The notes: generated by a model from the sequence alone, not told the origin. Positions 34,015 through 43,161 are shown, counted from the first letter of the stretch. The stretch is DNA of 64,000 nt from JAALLB01 sp017643495 (GCA_965216105.1 OZ244147.1:1240001-1304000); one strand, 5' to 3'. Program-made: numbers and translations.

Positions 34015-34967
34015 TCTCCATAGACCTGATACAGAAAACCGCCGAAACACTGATGGACAAGGCGGCAATCGAAATACCCGAGGATTATCTGGGCGGGCTG
34101 AAAGAGGCTGCAAATACGGAAGAAGGAGACCTTTCCTCTTTCGTCTTGGAAGCAATGCTCGAAAATTACGAAGCGGCGAAAGAAGACCGCCGGGCCATGT
34201 GCGGGGACACAGGAGTTCCCCGATGGTTTGTCAAAATGGGCAATGAAACGCAGATTGAGGGCGGCCCGATCGCTCTGGAGGCTGCGTTGCGAAGGGCAAC
34301 GGCAAGTGCCACCAATGGCGTTCCGCTTCGGCCCAACCGGGTTCATCCACTCTGGCGGACTGACCACAACAACAATATCGGCATAGGTGCTCCCGAAATA
34401 GAATACGGCTACGAACCGGGCGGCGAATGGATTGATCTCATAACCGTTCACAAGGGCGGCCTTTTCGGAACCGATTACCGGATGCTCTTTCCGTCCGACG
34501 GCATTGAAGGCGTAAAGCGCTTTTATCTCGACAGCCTCATGGCATTCGGCAAGCGCGGACTTTCCTGCCAACCGGCGATCATCGGGATTGGCCTCGGTGG
34601 ATCAAAGGATATCTGCATGACCCTCGGCAAGCGCGCCTCGGTGTTGCGCATCGTGGGCAGCCGGAATTCCGATCCCAAAATCGCCGAACTTGAAGACGAA
34701 CTGAAAGAACTGGGCAACTCCATCGGTATGGGGGCGATGGGGTTTGTCGGCAAGAACATGGTCATCGACTGCAATATCGAGGTTGGTTACTGCCATACCG
34801 GCGGACTTCCCATGTCTGTGCATGCCTTCTGCCTTTCCTCGCGGCGCGCTGTTGCCAGAATTCATGGGGATGGCCGTGTTGAGCACCGCACCGATCCGGA
34901 CTGGTTTACGGATTACCAGCGCCGGGAAACCGTTGAGTGGGAAAACGCCCGGGAGGCTGCAGAATGA
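34011..34967 (+). CDS. Class I fumarase/tartrate dehydratase-type hydratase, alpha subunit
   Basis: A 318-residue alpha subunit of the oxygen-sensitive [4Fe-4S] hydro-lyase family. The CGDTG cluster-binding region (about 64), QPAIIGIGLGGSKD (about 188) and NIEVGYCHTGGLP (about 255) contain conserved Cys and substrate residues. In two-subunit class I enzymes this chain holds the cluster and the beta chain completes the active site. It overlaps both the flavoprotein and the beta gene (ATGA each), so dehydrogenation and hydration are coupled in one operon. Substrate may be fumarate, mesaconate or tartrate. Confidence 0.88.
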   Translation: MISIDLIQKTAETLMDKAAIEIPEDYLGGLKEAANTEEGDLSSFVLEAMLENYEAAKEDRRAMCGDTGVPRWFVKMGNETQIEGGPIALEAALRRATASATNGVPLRPNRVHPLWRTDHNNNIGIGAPEIEYGYEPGGEWIDLITVHKGGLFGTDYRMLFPSDGIEGVKRFYLDSLMAFGKRGLSCQPAIIGIGLGGSKDICMTLGKRASVLRIVGSRNSDPKIAELEDELKELGNSIGMGAMGFVGKNMVIDCNIEVGYCHTGGLPMSVHAFCLSSRRAVARIHGDGRVEHRTDPDWFTDYQRRETVEWENAREAAE

Positions 34968-35629
34968 AGCCGCGCCAGATCACGCTTTCCACGACACCCA
35001 CTGATGAGGATATTGCCGCGTTGCGGCTCGGCGATATCGTTTATCTCGACGGGCTGATGTACACAGCCCGTGAAGGTGTCTACATGCGCGCACTCGAAAA
35101 GCAGGCGAACATTCCAATGGAACTGCCTTCGCAGAGTGCCGCAAACTTTCATTGCTCACCGGCTGCCCGCATCAACGAAGACGGCACTTATGAAATGGGT
35201 GCCGTTACGGCCACTGCATCGTTCCGTTTTGCCAAATGGCTGCCGGAGTGGATGGCAAAATCCGGGGCAAAGCTGATTATTGGCAAGGGGGGCATGTCTT
35301 CCAAGGATTACAAAAGCTATTTCGTGCCGAACGGGGCTGTTTATCTCTCCACGGTTGGCTACGGTACCGGTGCACTGCTTGGCCGCGGTATCGAAAATGT
35401 AGAGGCGGTGCACTGGGTGGATGAACTCGGTCTGGCCCAAGCCATGTGGGTCATCCGTTGCAAGAAGATGGGTCCGTTCATTGTCGCGTCGAACCTCAAG
35501 GGTGAGTGCCTCTTCGAACGCGAGAACGCCAAGATTGCCGAAAACATCGACCGGGTCTATGAGGGCACCAAACCGGCGACACTCAAACGCTATGGTGAAA
35601 CAGACAACCGCTCAGACGAGGTGATCTAA
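34964..35629 (+). CDS. Class I fumarase/tartrate dehydratase-type hydratase, beta subunit
   Basis: 221 residues from ATG 34964 overlapping the alpha stop. Segments typical of the swivelling beta domain are LRLGDIVYLDGLMYTARE (about 22), NFHCSPAARINEDG (about 65), IIGKGGMSSKDY (about 105) and AMWVIRCKKMGPFIV (about 160). It pairs with the alpha subunit. It is the last gene of the operon, 14 bases from the converging GST gene. Confidence 0.88.
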   Translation: MKPRQITLSTTPTDEDIAALRLGDIVYLDGLMYTAREGVYMRALEKQANIPMELPSQSAANFHCSPAARINEDGTYEMGAVTATASFRFAKWLPEWMAKSGAKLIIGKGGMSSKDYKSYFVPNGAVYLSTVGYGTGALLGRGIENVEAVHWVDELGLAQAMWVIRCKKMGPFIVASNLKGECLFERENAKIAENIDRVYEGTKPATLKRYGETDNRSDEVI

Positions 35630-35643
35630 GCCTCCGGGTTGCT

Positions 35644-36261
35644 TTACAGCCCCTGTTTTTGCAGAGCAGCTTTTACAGCGGGCCGTTCAAGCATGGCCGC
35701 CTTGTGCGCGGCAAGTTTCGGGTATGCAGAAAGATCGATATCTGCCGTGTCAATCCAGCGTTCGGCCATGTAGAGATAGGGGTCACAGAACGTATAGCGT
35801 TCACCCATGGCCCATGGGCCGCGTAGCAGATGGTTCTCGATCAGTTCCGTACCCGCTTTGAGGTTTTCAGCCACCTTCACTTTCATGCCTTCGATAACGG
35901 CCGGATCATCCGACCATCGCTTGCCCCGCCTGCCATGGGCATAGGCAATGTGCAGGGTTGATGCAAAATAGGAGTTGAGTGCCTGCGCTTGTGCAAACTC
36001 GAACGGATCCTCAATGAACAGGTCCGGCTTGCGATGGGTTTCGGCAAGATAGGCCAGGATCGCAAGGTTTTCTGTCAAAATGCCCTTTGGCGTTTCCAGT
36101 GCAGGCAATCGTCCTTTCGGATTGATGGCAAGATAGCGGGGGGACTCGTGTTCCCCGTCGGGCATGGATATTTCCTCGAGTGTGTAATCCACACCAAGCT
36201 CCTCGAGCATTACATGCACCGCAAGTGGCGAAGCGCCCTTGAAATAATACAGTTTGTACAC
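35644..36261 (-). CDS. Glutathione S-transferase family protein
   Basis: A 205-residue two-domain GST. The thioredoxin-like N-terminal domain starts MYKLYYFKGASPLAVHVMLE, includes YLAINPKGRLPALET (cis-Pro, about 47-61) and ends in ILTENLAILAYLAET (glutathione-site segment, about 65-80). The helical C-terminal domain has YTFCDPYLYMAERWID near 160. It resembles beta- or theta-like bacterial GSTs. It may protect against electrophiles or act in catabolism. It precedes, or is alone beside, the minus-strand enolase-superfamily gene 23 bases upstream and could be cotranscribed with it. Confidence 0.88.
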   Translation of the reverse strand: MYKLYYFKGASPLAVHVMLEELGVDYTLEEISMPDGEHESPRYLAINPKGRLPALETPKGILTENLAILAYLAETHRKPDLFIEDPFEFAQAQALNSYFASTLHIAYAHGRRGKRWSDDPAVIEGMKVKVAENLKAGTELIENHLLRGPWAMGERYTFCDPYLYMAERWIDTADIDLSAYPKLAAHKAAMLERPAVKAALQKQGL

Positions 36262-36284
36262 AGGCAGGTTCCTTTTCCAGGATT

Positions 36285-37421
36285 TCAGTTTCGTGTCCGG
36301 CTTAGGGTCAGGGTCTGGAATTCGCTGATTTCTTCAGGCAGTTGTTCAATGCCCAGGCCCGGTGTTTCCGGCAATTGCCATTCACCATTGACCATTTCGC
36401 CATCAAGAAACGCATCCCTCAGCTGGTTGGGGTTGATATCCACCTCAAGCAAACCGTCACCACCGGTCGCTGCCAGCAGGTGTGCAGAGGCGATCAGCCC
36501 GATACCCCCGCCCAGAAAATGCGGGCAATAGATACGCCCTGCATCCAGTGTCTTGCGGGCGGTTGCATAACAACGCGATATGCCACCCCATTTTGCGACA
36601 TCGGGTTGCAGGTATGAAAACACTCCCGAGGCGATTGCCTCGTCGAACACAGTGTCTCCAACCATGTTTTCACCGGCAGCGATCGGTATTTCCGTCTTGC
36701 TGGCGAGTATCTTCCAGTCTTCCAGCTTGCTGCGGGCGGGGATCGGTTCTTCAATCCATCCAAGGCCGAAGGCCTCTGCTTTTGCCAGAAAATCGGCAGC
36801 CTGTGCCACATCCCATGCCTGGTTTGCATCAGTAAAGAGCCGTTCGCCCTCCAACAGGCCGGAAGAGATCCTGCCAAGTGTTGCAAGGTCGGAATCCGTA
36901 TCGAAACCGACTTTCAACTTGAAGTTTCGTATGCCCTCAGCCCGCGCGCGTGCGACTTCTTCTTCGGCAGCATATGCGGCTATGCCACTTGCATAGACCG
37001 GAACAGACCGGCGGGCATTTTCACTATTCAGGTATTTTGCCATGGGTAGGCCGGCCTTGCGTGCAGCAATGTCGTTTATCGCCGTATCAAGCCCGGCAAT
37101 GACCTGGTCGAAGGGGCCGATTTCTCCACATTGGACAGCCCTAATGCGGGTTTTCGCATCCAGTTCTTGCCAGAAACTCTCCGGTGTTTCCCCGTCAATT
37201 TCAAACAGGATATCGGCAATGTCCATAACCAGGAGCCGGGCGCGGTGCTCTGCGCCCGCAGCAGGCCAGTTCGCGAAAATCTCGCCCCAGCCAAAACTGC
37301 CGTCATCGGCAACGAGCTTGACGAAAACGGCAGGGCGGTCCCGCATCACACCAAAGGATGTGGCGACCGGTTTTTTCACGGGAATGCGATAGGTGGAGAC
37401 TTCCAAAAAGTCGATTTTCAT
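36285..37421 (-). CDS. Mandelate racemase/muconate lactonizing enzyme family protein
   Basis: 378 residues from ATG 37421. This is an enolase-superfamily enzyme that abstracts the alpha-proton of a carboxylate. Catalytic elements are the KxK pair in FKLKVG (about 167), metal ligands in FTDANQAW (about 191), WIEEPIP (about 220) and AAGENM (about 246), and an Asp-His pair in QPDVAKWGG and CPHFLGG (about 270-302), which points to the mandelate-racemase subgroup, including acid-sugar dehydratases. The substrate is unknown. It is the last gene of LysR-TauE-this gene, divergent from tctCBA, so the enzyme probably acts on the TctC ligand. Confidence 0.87.
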   Translation of the reverse strand: MKIDFLEVSTYRIPVKKPVATSFGVMRDRPAVFVKLVADDGSFGWGEIFANWPAAGAEHRARLLVMDIADILFEIDGETPESFWQELDAKTRIRAVQCGEIGPFDQVIAGLDTAINDIAARKAGLPMAKYLNSENARRSVPVYASGIAAYAAEEEVARARAEGIRNFKLKVGFDTDSDLATLGRISSGLLEGERLFTDANQAWDVAQAADFLAKAEAFGLGWIEEPIPARSKLEDWKILASKTEIPIAAGENMVGDTVFDEAIASGVFSYLQPDVAKWGGISRCYATARKTLDAGRIYCPHFLGGGIGLIASAHLLAATGGDGLLEVDINPNQLRDAFLDGEMVNGEWQLPETPGLGIEQLPEEISEFQTLTLSRTRN

Positions 37422-37434
37422 AACAGTCACTTCT

Positions 37435-38178
37435 TCACAATAGTTCACGCAACAGGAGGATGGTTCCGGCGATGAAGGTCATTGCGATCAGCATTCGCCG
37501 GAACTGCTGGTCGGTCAGCCGTTTGAAAATGGTGATGCCGACTTGTGCGGCGATCATGCTGGCGGGCAGGGCGATTGCAAAATAGAGCAGGGTGGTTTGT
37601 GTATACACACCGCGAAAGGCAAGCATGGCAGCGGTTACTGCCAGCACGGCAATGTTGAAGGGCTGGAGCACCGCACGTGTTTCGCCTTTCGTCCAGGTTC
37701 GCATGGAGCACCACATGGTAGGCAAGGCACCGGAAAGGGACGCCATCCCCCCCAAAAGGCCACCGGCAAACCCGACCACTGCATCAACCAGTGGCGTTCG
37801 CCGGTCAATGCTCGGCAGGTTGCTCTTGAATGTGAAATAGGCGCCGTAGACAAGCAGAAAAATGGCAATGACCAGTTTCAGTTGTTTTGCATCGATATAA
37901 GTCAGGGTGGTTATGCCGATCGGAATGCCGACAAGGGCCGGCAACAGGAACCGCATGAGCCGTGCCGGGTTGTCAGCGATTGAATGCCGCACAATCCACG
38001 CTCCTTGAAGGCCGCTTACAATGGCCAGCAAAATGACGAGTGATACTGCCTGAACCGGCGTCATCACGGTCAGAAAGAAGCCAAGGGCAAAAAGAGCCGT
38101 GCCAAATCCGGCAAGCCCGTTGATGAAACCGCCGGCGGAAGCGCCAAGCAGAAGGAAAAACACTTCTTTACCTGTCAT
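37435..38178 (-). CDS. TauE/SafE-family membrane permease
   Basis: A 247-residue membrane protein with about eight hydrophobic segments and the TauE/SafE repeat pattern GASAGGFINGLAGFGTALFA (about 13) and GFAGGLLGGMASLSGALPTM (about 130). Members export or import sulfite, sulfoacetate or other organic anions; the direction cannot be told. It overlaps the LysR gene stop by four bases (ATGA) and lies 13 bases before the enolase-superfamily gene, so it probably moves an anion linked to that enzyme's pathway. Confidence 0.87.
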   Translation of the reverse strand: MTGKEVFFLLLGASAGGFINGLAGFGTALFALGFFLTVMTPVQAVSLVILLAIVSGLQGAWIVRHSIADNPARLMRFLLPALVGIPIGITTLTYIDAKQLKLVIAIFLLVYGAYFTFKSNLPSIDRRTPLVDAVVGFAGGLLGGMASLSGALPTMWCSMRTWTKGETRAVLQPFNIAVLAVTAAMLAFRGVYTQTTLLYFAIALPASMIAAQVGITIFKRLTDQQFRRMLIAMTFIAGTILLLRELL

Positions 38179-39089
38179 GAGTTGTCTTTTTTGGAGGTGC
38201 TGGGAGGGTGAAAGACGCCGCGGGCAACAGATTCGACCAGCGCCTGGTGTATTTCCTCTATCAGGCGCTTTCTCGGACTGTTTCGGTCATAGGCCAGACC
38301 GAGTTGTCTGACCGGAGCGTCCGCTGGCAGTTCCATGTGCCTGAGTGGCAGCGGGTTGCAGGTTTTGACAGAAGGGCGCGGGACAATGGAAATGCCGAGA
38401 TTGGCCAGCACCATGCTGGAGATCGCTTCAAGGCCTTCCAGTTCCATGGTTTCGCTGACCTTGATGTTTCTGGATTGCAGCCATGTTTCAATCGTGTTTC
38501 CGACTACGGCATTCCGGCTGAAACGGATAAAGGGTTGGGTTCGCAGCAATTCAATTACATCATCTGCCTCGACTTCCATCGAAGTGAGCAGTTCGAGAGG
38601 CTCTTCCACAACTTCAAGAAAGCCGACCCCGTTGGGCAGCGTAGCCGGACGCGAAACGATCGCGGCCTCCACTCCGCCACGTTCGATCTGAAGGACGAGC
38701 GTTGAGGTAAGGTTGGGTTGCAGCCGAACATGCAGGCCGCCAAACTTCTGCTTGAGTATGGATATGGCAAGCGGCGCAAGTCCGGTAAGGGAGGTTGGTA
38801 CAGTTCCTAGCACGATTTCGCCATGCAACCCCTCGTCGCCAACCACGGAAGGGACGATGTTGTCATAGGCCCTCAAGACCTCACGGGCCTTGGCAACAAT
38901 GGCCCGGCCGGTCGGGGTCAGTTCGGGTGTGCGCTTGGTGCGGTCGAACAGGGGAACCTGCATCTCGGCTTCGAGTGTGCGCATTTGTTGACTGACCGCT
39001 GCATGGGTTACGCAGATCGCATCGGCAGCCGCAGAGAAGGTCTGGTGTTCATCCACCGCAACCAGGGTTCTCAACATTCGTATCGACAA
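38175..39089 (-). CDS. LysR-family transcriptional regulator
   Basis: A 304-residue LysR-type regulator. The N-terminal HTH has LRTLVAVDEHQTFSAAADAI and HAAVSQQMRTLEAEMQVPLF (about 6-50); the effector domain covers about 90-290. It is the first gene of the minus-strand operon with the TauE-like permease and enolase-family enzyme, and it is divergent from tctC across a 151-base AT-rich gap. It probably controls both sides. Confidence 0.92.
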   Translation of the reverse strand: MSIRMLRTLVAVDEHQTFSAAADAICVTHAAVSQQMRTLEAEMQVPLFDRTKRTPELTPTGRAIVAKAREVLRAYDNIVPSVVGDEGLHGEIVLGTVPTSLTGLAPLAISILKQKFGGLHVRLQPNLTSTLVLQIERGGVEAAIVSRPATLPNGVGFLEVVEEPLELLTSMEVEADDVIELLRTQPFIRFSRNAVVGNTIETWLQSRNIKVSETMELEGLEAISSMVLANLGISIVPRPSVKTCNPLPLRHMELPADAPVRQLGLAYDRNSPRKRLIEEIHQALVESVARGVFHPPSTSKKDNS

Positions 39090-39240
39090 TGCGGGCGATC
39101 CTTAATTGTAAGAAAAATCAACAAAAGATGTAAGAATATATTGCTTTTTCAAAGTTTGTCTTAATAATACAAATTGTCAAGGAGAGATATTTACGCATTT
39201 CAGCGTGATGGTATCGAGTTACAGGGAGGAAAACAAAATC

Positions 39241-40218
39241 ATGAAATCCAAACTAATCGGACTGCTTGGCGCAGCCGGCATTGCATTGTCTGCAACCGCA
39301 GCCCTTGCTGAATATCCTGAACGTCCCATCAACATGGTTATCCCTTATGGTGCTGGTGGTGCCACGGACATTTCTGCACGTACAATAGCCGAACCTCTTG
39401 GCAAGGCTGTTGGCAAGGCGCTGGTCATGGCAAATGTAACCGGTGCCGGTGGTGCGACCGGTTCCGTCACCGTGCAAAACGCAAAGCCTGATGGTTACAC
39501 AATGCTTTTCGCACGCGTGGGCTCCCACTCGGTCAATCCTGCGATGAAAGAAACGCTGCCTTACACGCTTGACGATTTCCGCTTTGTAACCGTCTATGAA
39601 ATCAATCCGGTTGCCTGTGCGGTAGCGCCGAATTCCGGCATTGAATCCATGGACGACCTGATTGCCAAGGCAAAAGAGGGTGGAGTGACCTTCGCGTCTT
39701 CCGGTGTTGGTTCTCTGCCGCAGCTTGCCTCGGTAATGGTGCTGAAGGAATTCGGCATCGAGGACCCGCTTGGCCAGGTAACCCATATCCCGCAAAAGGG
39801 CGGTGGTGCTGCAACCACGGCTGTTTTGAACGGTACGGCAACCTTCCTTTGCACCAACTCGTCAGCGCTTGCCAGCTTCGTTGCGAACGGACAGATCAAG
39901 CCGCTGCTTGTGACCACTGCAGAGCCGGTGCCGGGTTTTGATGCCCCAACTTCTGCTGATGTTGGCAAGCCAAACCTTGAGAAGCTTGTTGGCTGGACCG
40001 GTATTGCCGGGCCGGATGACCTTCCCGATGATGTTGCTGCAAAATGGGGCGAGTGGATGGCCCAGGCTGCGTCAGACGAGAAGTTTGTTGACCAGATGAC
40101 CAAACGCGGATCGATCATCAACGTGATGAGCCCGGAAGATGCAAACAGCTTCATCCAGAACCAATACGAAACATTCCGTGCCCTGGCTGATGAACTGGGA
40201 ATGCGTATCAAGGGATAA
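39241..40218 (+). CDS. tctC: Tripartite tricarboxylate transporter receptor TctC
   Basis: 325 residues from ATG 39241, with GGGAGGAAA upstream. The signal peptide ends near ALA-E. The mature start EYPERPINMVIPYGAGGATD (about 23-42) is the hallmark of the TctC/Bug receptor family, with the Asp and backbone segment that hold a carboxylate ligand. Another typical segment is ANVTGAGGATG (about 64). The ligand is unknown; Bug receptors bind tricarboxylates, dicarboxylates, nicotinate and others. A 12-bp hairpin separates it from tctB. Confidence 0.92.
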   Translation: MKSKLIGLLGAAGIALSATAALAEYPERPINMVIPYGAGGATDISARTIAEPLGKAVGKALVMANVTGAGGATGSVTVQNAKPDGYTMLFARVGSHSVNPAMKETLPYTLDDFRFVTVYEINPVACAVAPNSGIESMDDLIAKAKEGGVTFASSGVGSLPQLASVMVLKEFGIEDPLGQVTHIPQKGGGAATTAVLNGTATFLCTNSSALASFVANGQIKPLLVTTAEPVPGFDAPTSADVGKPNLEKLVGWTGIAGPDDLPDDVAAKWGEWMAQAASDEKFVDQMTKRGSIINVMSPEDANSFIQNQYETFRALADELGMRIKG

Positions 40219-40241
40219 GCAAATCTTGTTGATTGACCGGG

Positions 40242-40272
40242 AAATGCGCCATACAACCGTTATGGCGCATTT
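40242..40272 (+). promoter_or_regulatory. Intercistronic hairpin between tctC and tctB
   Basis: AAATGCGCCATA (40242-40253) pairs perfectly with TATGGCGCATTT (40261-40272) over loop CAACCGT, and TT follows. It lies 23 bases after the tctC stop and 15 before the tctB start. A partial terminator or a 3'-end stabiliser for the tctC message is likely. Confidence 0.65.
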
Positions 40273-40287
40273 TTCGCAGGAGGGGGC

Positions 40288-40779
40288 ATGACATCAAAGT
40301 CACTACAATTGCGTCTCGGCGTAACGGCATGTGTTTTTGCACTGTTTCTTGTTGTTTTTGCGATTCCGCAATTTGTTTCAGCCCCAAGCAATGTGGGGAA
40401 AATAATACTTTCCCCATTGTTCTGGCCCTACACGATTGCCGGACTGACAGGCCTGATCGGGCTTCTTTTGATACTGGGCTGGTGGCGTACGGTCGAGGAC
40501 GGCGTTGTTCTGGAAGAACCTTCTGAAAACCGACCTGCTGCCATAGCGAGACTGTTCGGTCTTGCTGTCATCATGATAGCCATGGTTTGGCTGTTGCCGG
40601 TTTTGGGAATGGTGTGGACCTGCATGCTTGCCTTTGTGGCATCGGCTTTTCTCGTACAGACCAGACATCCGAAGATTGCACTCATCTGTGCTGTTCTTGT
40701 TCCGCTGGCCTTATATGTCTTTTTTGCCCATGTTGCAGGGGTGGCAATCCCTCAGGGTGAATTTGTGAGGTTGCCATGA
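40288..40779 (+). CDS. tctB: Tripartite tricarboxylate transporter small permease TctB
   Basis: A 163-residue membrane protein with four predicted helices (about 10-30, 43-64, 88-105 and 110-155), the normal TctB layout. AGGAGGGGG precedes the ATG. The sequence of this subunit is poorly conserved in general; identity comes from size, topology and position between tctC and tctA. It overlaps tctA by four bases. Confidence 0.85.
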   Translation: MTSKSLQLRLGVTACVFALFLVVFAIPQFVSAPSNVGKIILSPLFWPYTIAGLTGLIGLLLILGWWRTVEDGVVLEEPSENRPAAIARLFGLAVIMIAMVWLLPVLGMVWTCMLAFVASAFLVQTRHPKIALICAVLVPLALYVFFAHVAGVAIPQGEFVRLP

Positions 40780-42296
40780 GTTTTCTCGACAGCATTGCTG
40801 CCGGCCTGTCTGTTGTCGCCAATTTTGAAGCATTCCTGGCATTGTTTGCAGGGATCATCATCGGTGTGATTGGTGGAGCAATACCGGGCATGTCGGCGAC
40901 CATGGCGGTTGCGCTGACCCTGCCTTTCACCTTCTCGCTCACACCAATTACCGGCATCCTTCTGTTGCTCGGCGTTTACAAGGGAGGGATTTTCGGGGGC
41001 TCAATACCGGCGATCCTGATCAAGACACCGGGAACGCCCGCATCCTCTGCCACCATCCTTGACGGTTATCCGCTTGCAGAAAAGGGAGAAGCGGGGCGGG
41101 CACTGGGAATGGCCCTGTGGGCTTCCTGTACCGCTGACCTGATTTCAAACCTGGCACTCGTCCTGTTTGCTGGATGGCTTGCCTCGTTTGCGCTCAATTT
41201 CGGACCTCCCGAGTTTTTTGCGCTCATTCTGTTTTCACTGACGATTATCGCCGGGGTCTCGGGTGAAAGCCTGTTGCGAGGGGGGCTGTCTGCAATTCTA
41301 GGCCTGCTGCTTGCAACCATTGGCCTTGATCTTGTTTACGGCACCAACCGGTTTACTTTCGGAAACCCCAATATGATGGGCGGGCTGAATTTCATTGCCG
41401 TATTGATTGGCCTGTTTGCCATTCCTGAAATCATAGCAATGGCCTGGAACCCGACGGCCCATATCGGCAAGACGCGCAAGCTTGGCGCGAAATGGGTAAC
41501 GCTGAAGGACTATTTTGCCAGTTTCAAGTCGATTGTGCGTGGCAGCCTGATCGGTGTTTTCATGGGCTCGATTCCGGGTATCGGAGCAGCGCCTTCCGCC
41601 TTCCTGAGTTACTCGGAAGCCAGGCGCAAATCACCCAACAAGGAAAAGTTCGGGACAGGGGAAATCGAAGGGGTTGCCGCGTCCGAAGCGGGCAATAACG
41701 GTGTTGCAGGTGCAACGCTTATTCCGCTACTGGCATTGGGGGTTCCCGGTGATGTGATCACCGCAATCATTCTCGGGGCATTCATGATTCACGGATTGCA
41801 ACCCGGTCCCATGATGTTCGTGCTCAATGTCGATATCATCTATGGCTTGTTCATTGGCCTTATTGTCAGTTCCGTTTTCCTGTTTTTTATCGGCTCCGTA
41901 GCAATCCGCGGCTTCAAGTATGTTGCCGATGTTCCCAAGCGGATACTCATGCCCGCCGTACTTGTCCTGTGTGTTTTCGGGGTGTTTGCCGTCAACAACA
42001 ACCTGTTCGATGTTGCCGTCATGTTTGCGATGGGATGGGTGGGATACGCGATGATGCGACACCGGATTCCGCCCGCACCATTCCTGATTGCCTTCATCCT
42101 GGGACCTCTGCTGGAGGACAATTTCCGGCAGTCCATGCTGATGTCCGGCAGTGACTTTGCTGTCCTGTTCCGGGGGCCAATTACATGGTTCTTCTGGACT
42201 GCTGCGATCGTGACGGTGATTGCGATCTCACGCAGTGCCTTTGCTTCCCGCAGGAAAATAGTGGCAGCAGTACAGGAAGAACAGCGCAACGGCTGA
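40776..42296 (+). CDS. tctA: Tripartite tricarboxylate transporter large permease TctA
   Basis: A 506-residue permease of standard length with about twelve hydrophobic segments. Family motifs are GGAIPGMSATMAVALTLPF (about 31), YKGGIFGGSIPAILIKTPGT (about 68) and GSIPGIGAAPSAFLSYSEAR (about 264), the duplicated gating loops of TctA. It imports a carboxylate with sodium or protons together with TctB and TctC. It is the last gene of the operon, convergent with the aldolase gene 100 bases away. Confidence 0.95.
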   Translation: MSFLDSIAAGLSVVANFEAFLALFAGIIIGVIGGAIPGMSATMAVALTLPFTFSLTPITGILLLLGVYKGGIFGGSIPAILIKTPGTPASSATILDGYPLAEKGEAGRALGMALWASCTADLISNLALVLFAGWLASFALNFGPPEFFALILFSLTIIAGVSGESLLRGGLSAILGLLLATIGLDLVYGTNRFTFGNPNMMGGLNFIAVLIGLFAIPEIIAMAWNPTAHIGKTRKLGAKWVTLKDYFASFKSIVRGSLIGVFMGSIPGIGAAPSAFLSYSEARRKSPNKEKFGTGEIEGVAASEAGNNGVAGATLIPLLALGVPGDVITAIILGAFMIHGLQPGPMMFVLNVDIIYGLFIGLIVSSVFLFFIGSVAIRGFKYVADVPKRILMPAVLVLCVFGVFAVNNNLFDVAVMFAMGWVGYAMMRHRIPPAPFLIAFILGPLLEDNFRQSMLMSGSDFAVLFRGPITWFFWTAAIVTVIAISRSAFASRRKIVAAVQEEQRNG

Positions 42297-42396
42297 TCCT
42301 GATCTTGAAGGGCTTGTCCGGCTTTTGGAAATTGATTCAGGTTGCTTGCGCAAGTAGCTGAAACAAATGGCGTATTTCTGAAACAGAGTGTTCTGA

Positions 42397-43161
42397 TCAG
42401 CTGGAGCGAAAAGTCTCAAGGTTGCGAGTTGCAATGGTGCGCAGCATAGACTGGTCTGTGCCGAGCACAAACAGGGAAGCTCCGGTTTCCCGCCAGCGGG
42501 AAGCATCGTGCGGATCTCCCAAGAACAGGCCTGTTGATGTATTCGAGGCTTTGCCGGCAGTGATCGCCAGTTCACACATTTTCCGGATTTCATCGGAGCC
42601 CGGATTGGTAGTGCCAGCGGCGATTGCCAAGTCTACCGGCCCGACCAACAATGCATCAACACCATCAACAGAGGCAATGTCGCCTGATTGTTTGACTGCG
42701 GATGGAGTTTCAATCTGGCAAACCAGAACACATTCTTCCGGATGGGTTTCCAGATGACCGGCAATCCCCCTCGATCCGAATTCGGCTCCGGCAGTGGAAG
42801 GGGAGAAACCCAATCCGCCATCGCCATGACGCATCGCCCTTACAAGCTGTTCGGCCATCAGCCTGTCTGATACTTGCGGGACCATTATTCCGGCAGCACC
42901 GGCGTCGATGGCGCTCGCGATCCAGTGTCCGCCCGCTTCCGGTATCCGAACGATGAGCGGCAGGCGCGCTGCCCGTGATGCAAGTGCCATGTCCGAGATG
43001 GTTCCCCGGTCCATTGGCGCATGTTCGGCATCCAGAACCGCATAATCGAAACCGGTCTGCGCAAGGATTTCGACGATGGCGGTATCGCGCGTTTTGATAA
43101 ATGTGCCAGCAAGCTCGGCCCCGCTTCTGAGGCGGGACGCGAATTGCTTGCGGAAACTCAT
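42397..43161 (-). CDS. HpcH/HpaI-family aldolase
   Basis: A 254-residue metal-dependent class II aldolase or lyase. FDYAVLDAEHAPMD (about 38-51), RIPEAGGHWIASAIDAGAAG (about 72-91, with the Arg-Glu pair region) and VCQIETPSAV (about 146-155, metal ligand Glu) and VGPVDLA (about 173) fit 4-hydroxy-2-oxo-acid aldolases and citrate-lyase-beta relatives. Such enzymes usually release pyruvate or glyoxylate. It overlaps hyuB by four bases (ATGA) and is the last gene of the Hyu operon, so it may cleave the product of the HyuAB reaction. Confidence 0.87.
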   Translation of the reverse strand: MSFRKQFASRLRSGAELAGTFIKTRDTAIVEILAQTGFDYAVLDAEHAPMDRGTISDMALASRAARLPLIVRIPEAGGHWIASAIDAGAAGIMVPQVSDRLMAEQLVRAMRHGDGGLGFSPSTAGAEFGSRGIAGHLETHPEECVLVCQIETPSAVKQSGDIASVDGVDALLVGPVDLAIAAGTTNPGSDEIRKMCELAITAGKASNTSTGLFLGDPHDASRWRETGASLFVLGTDQSMLRTIATRNLETFRSS

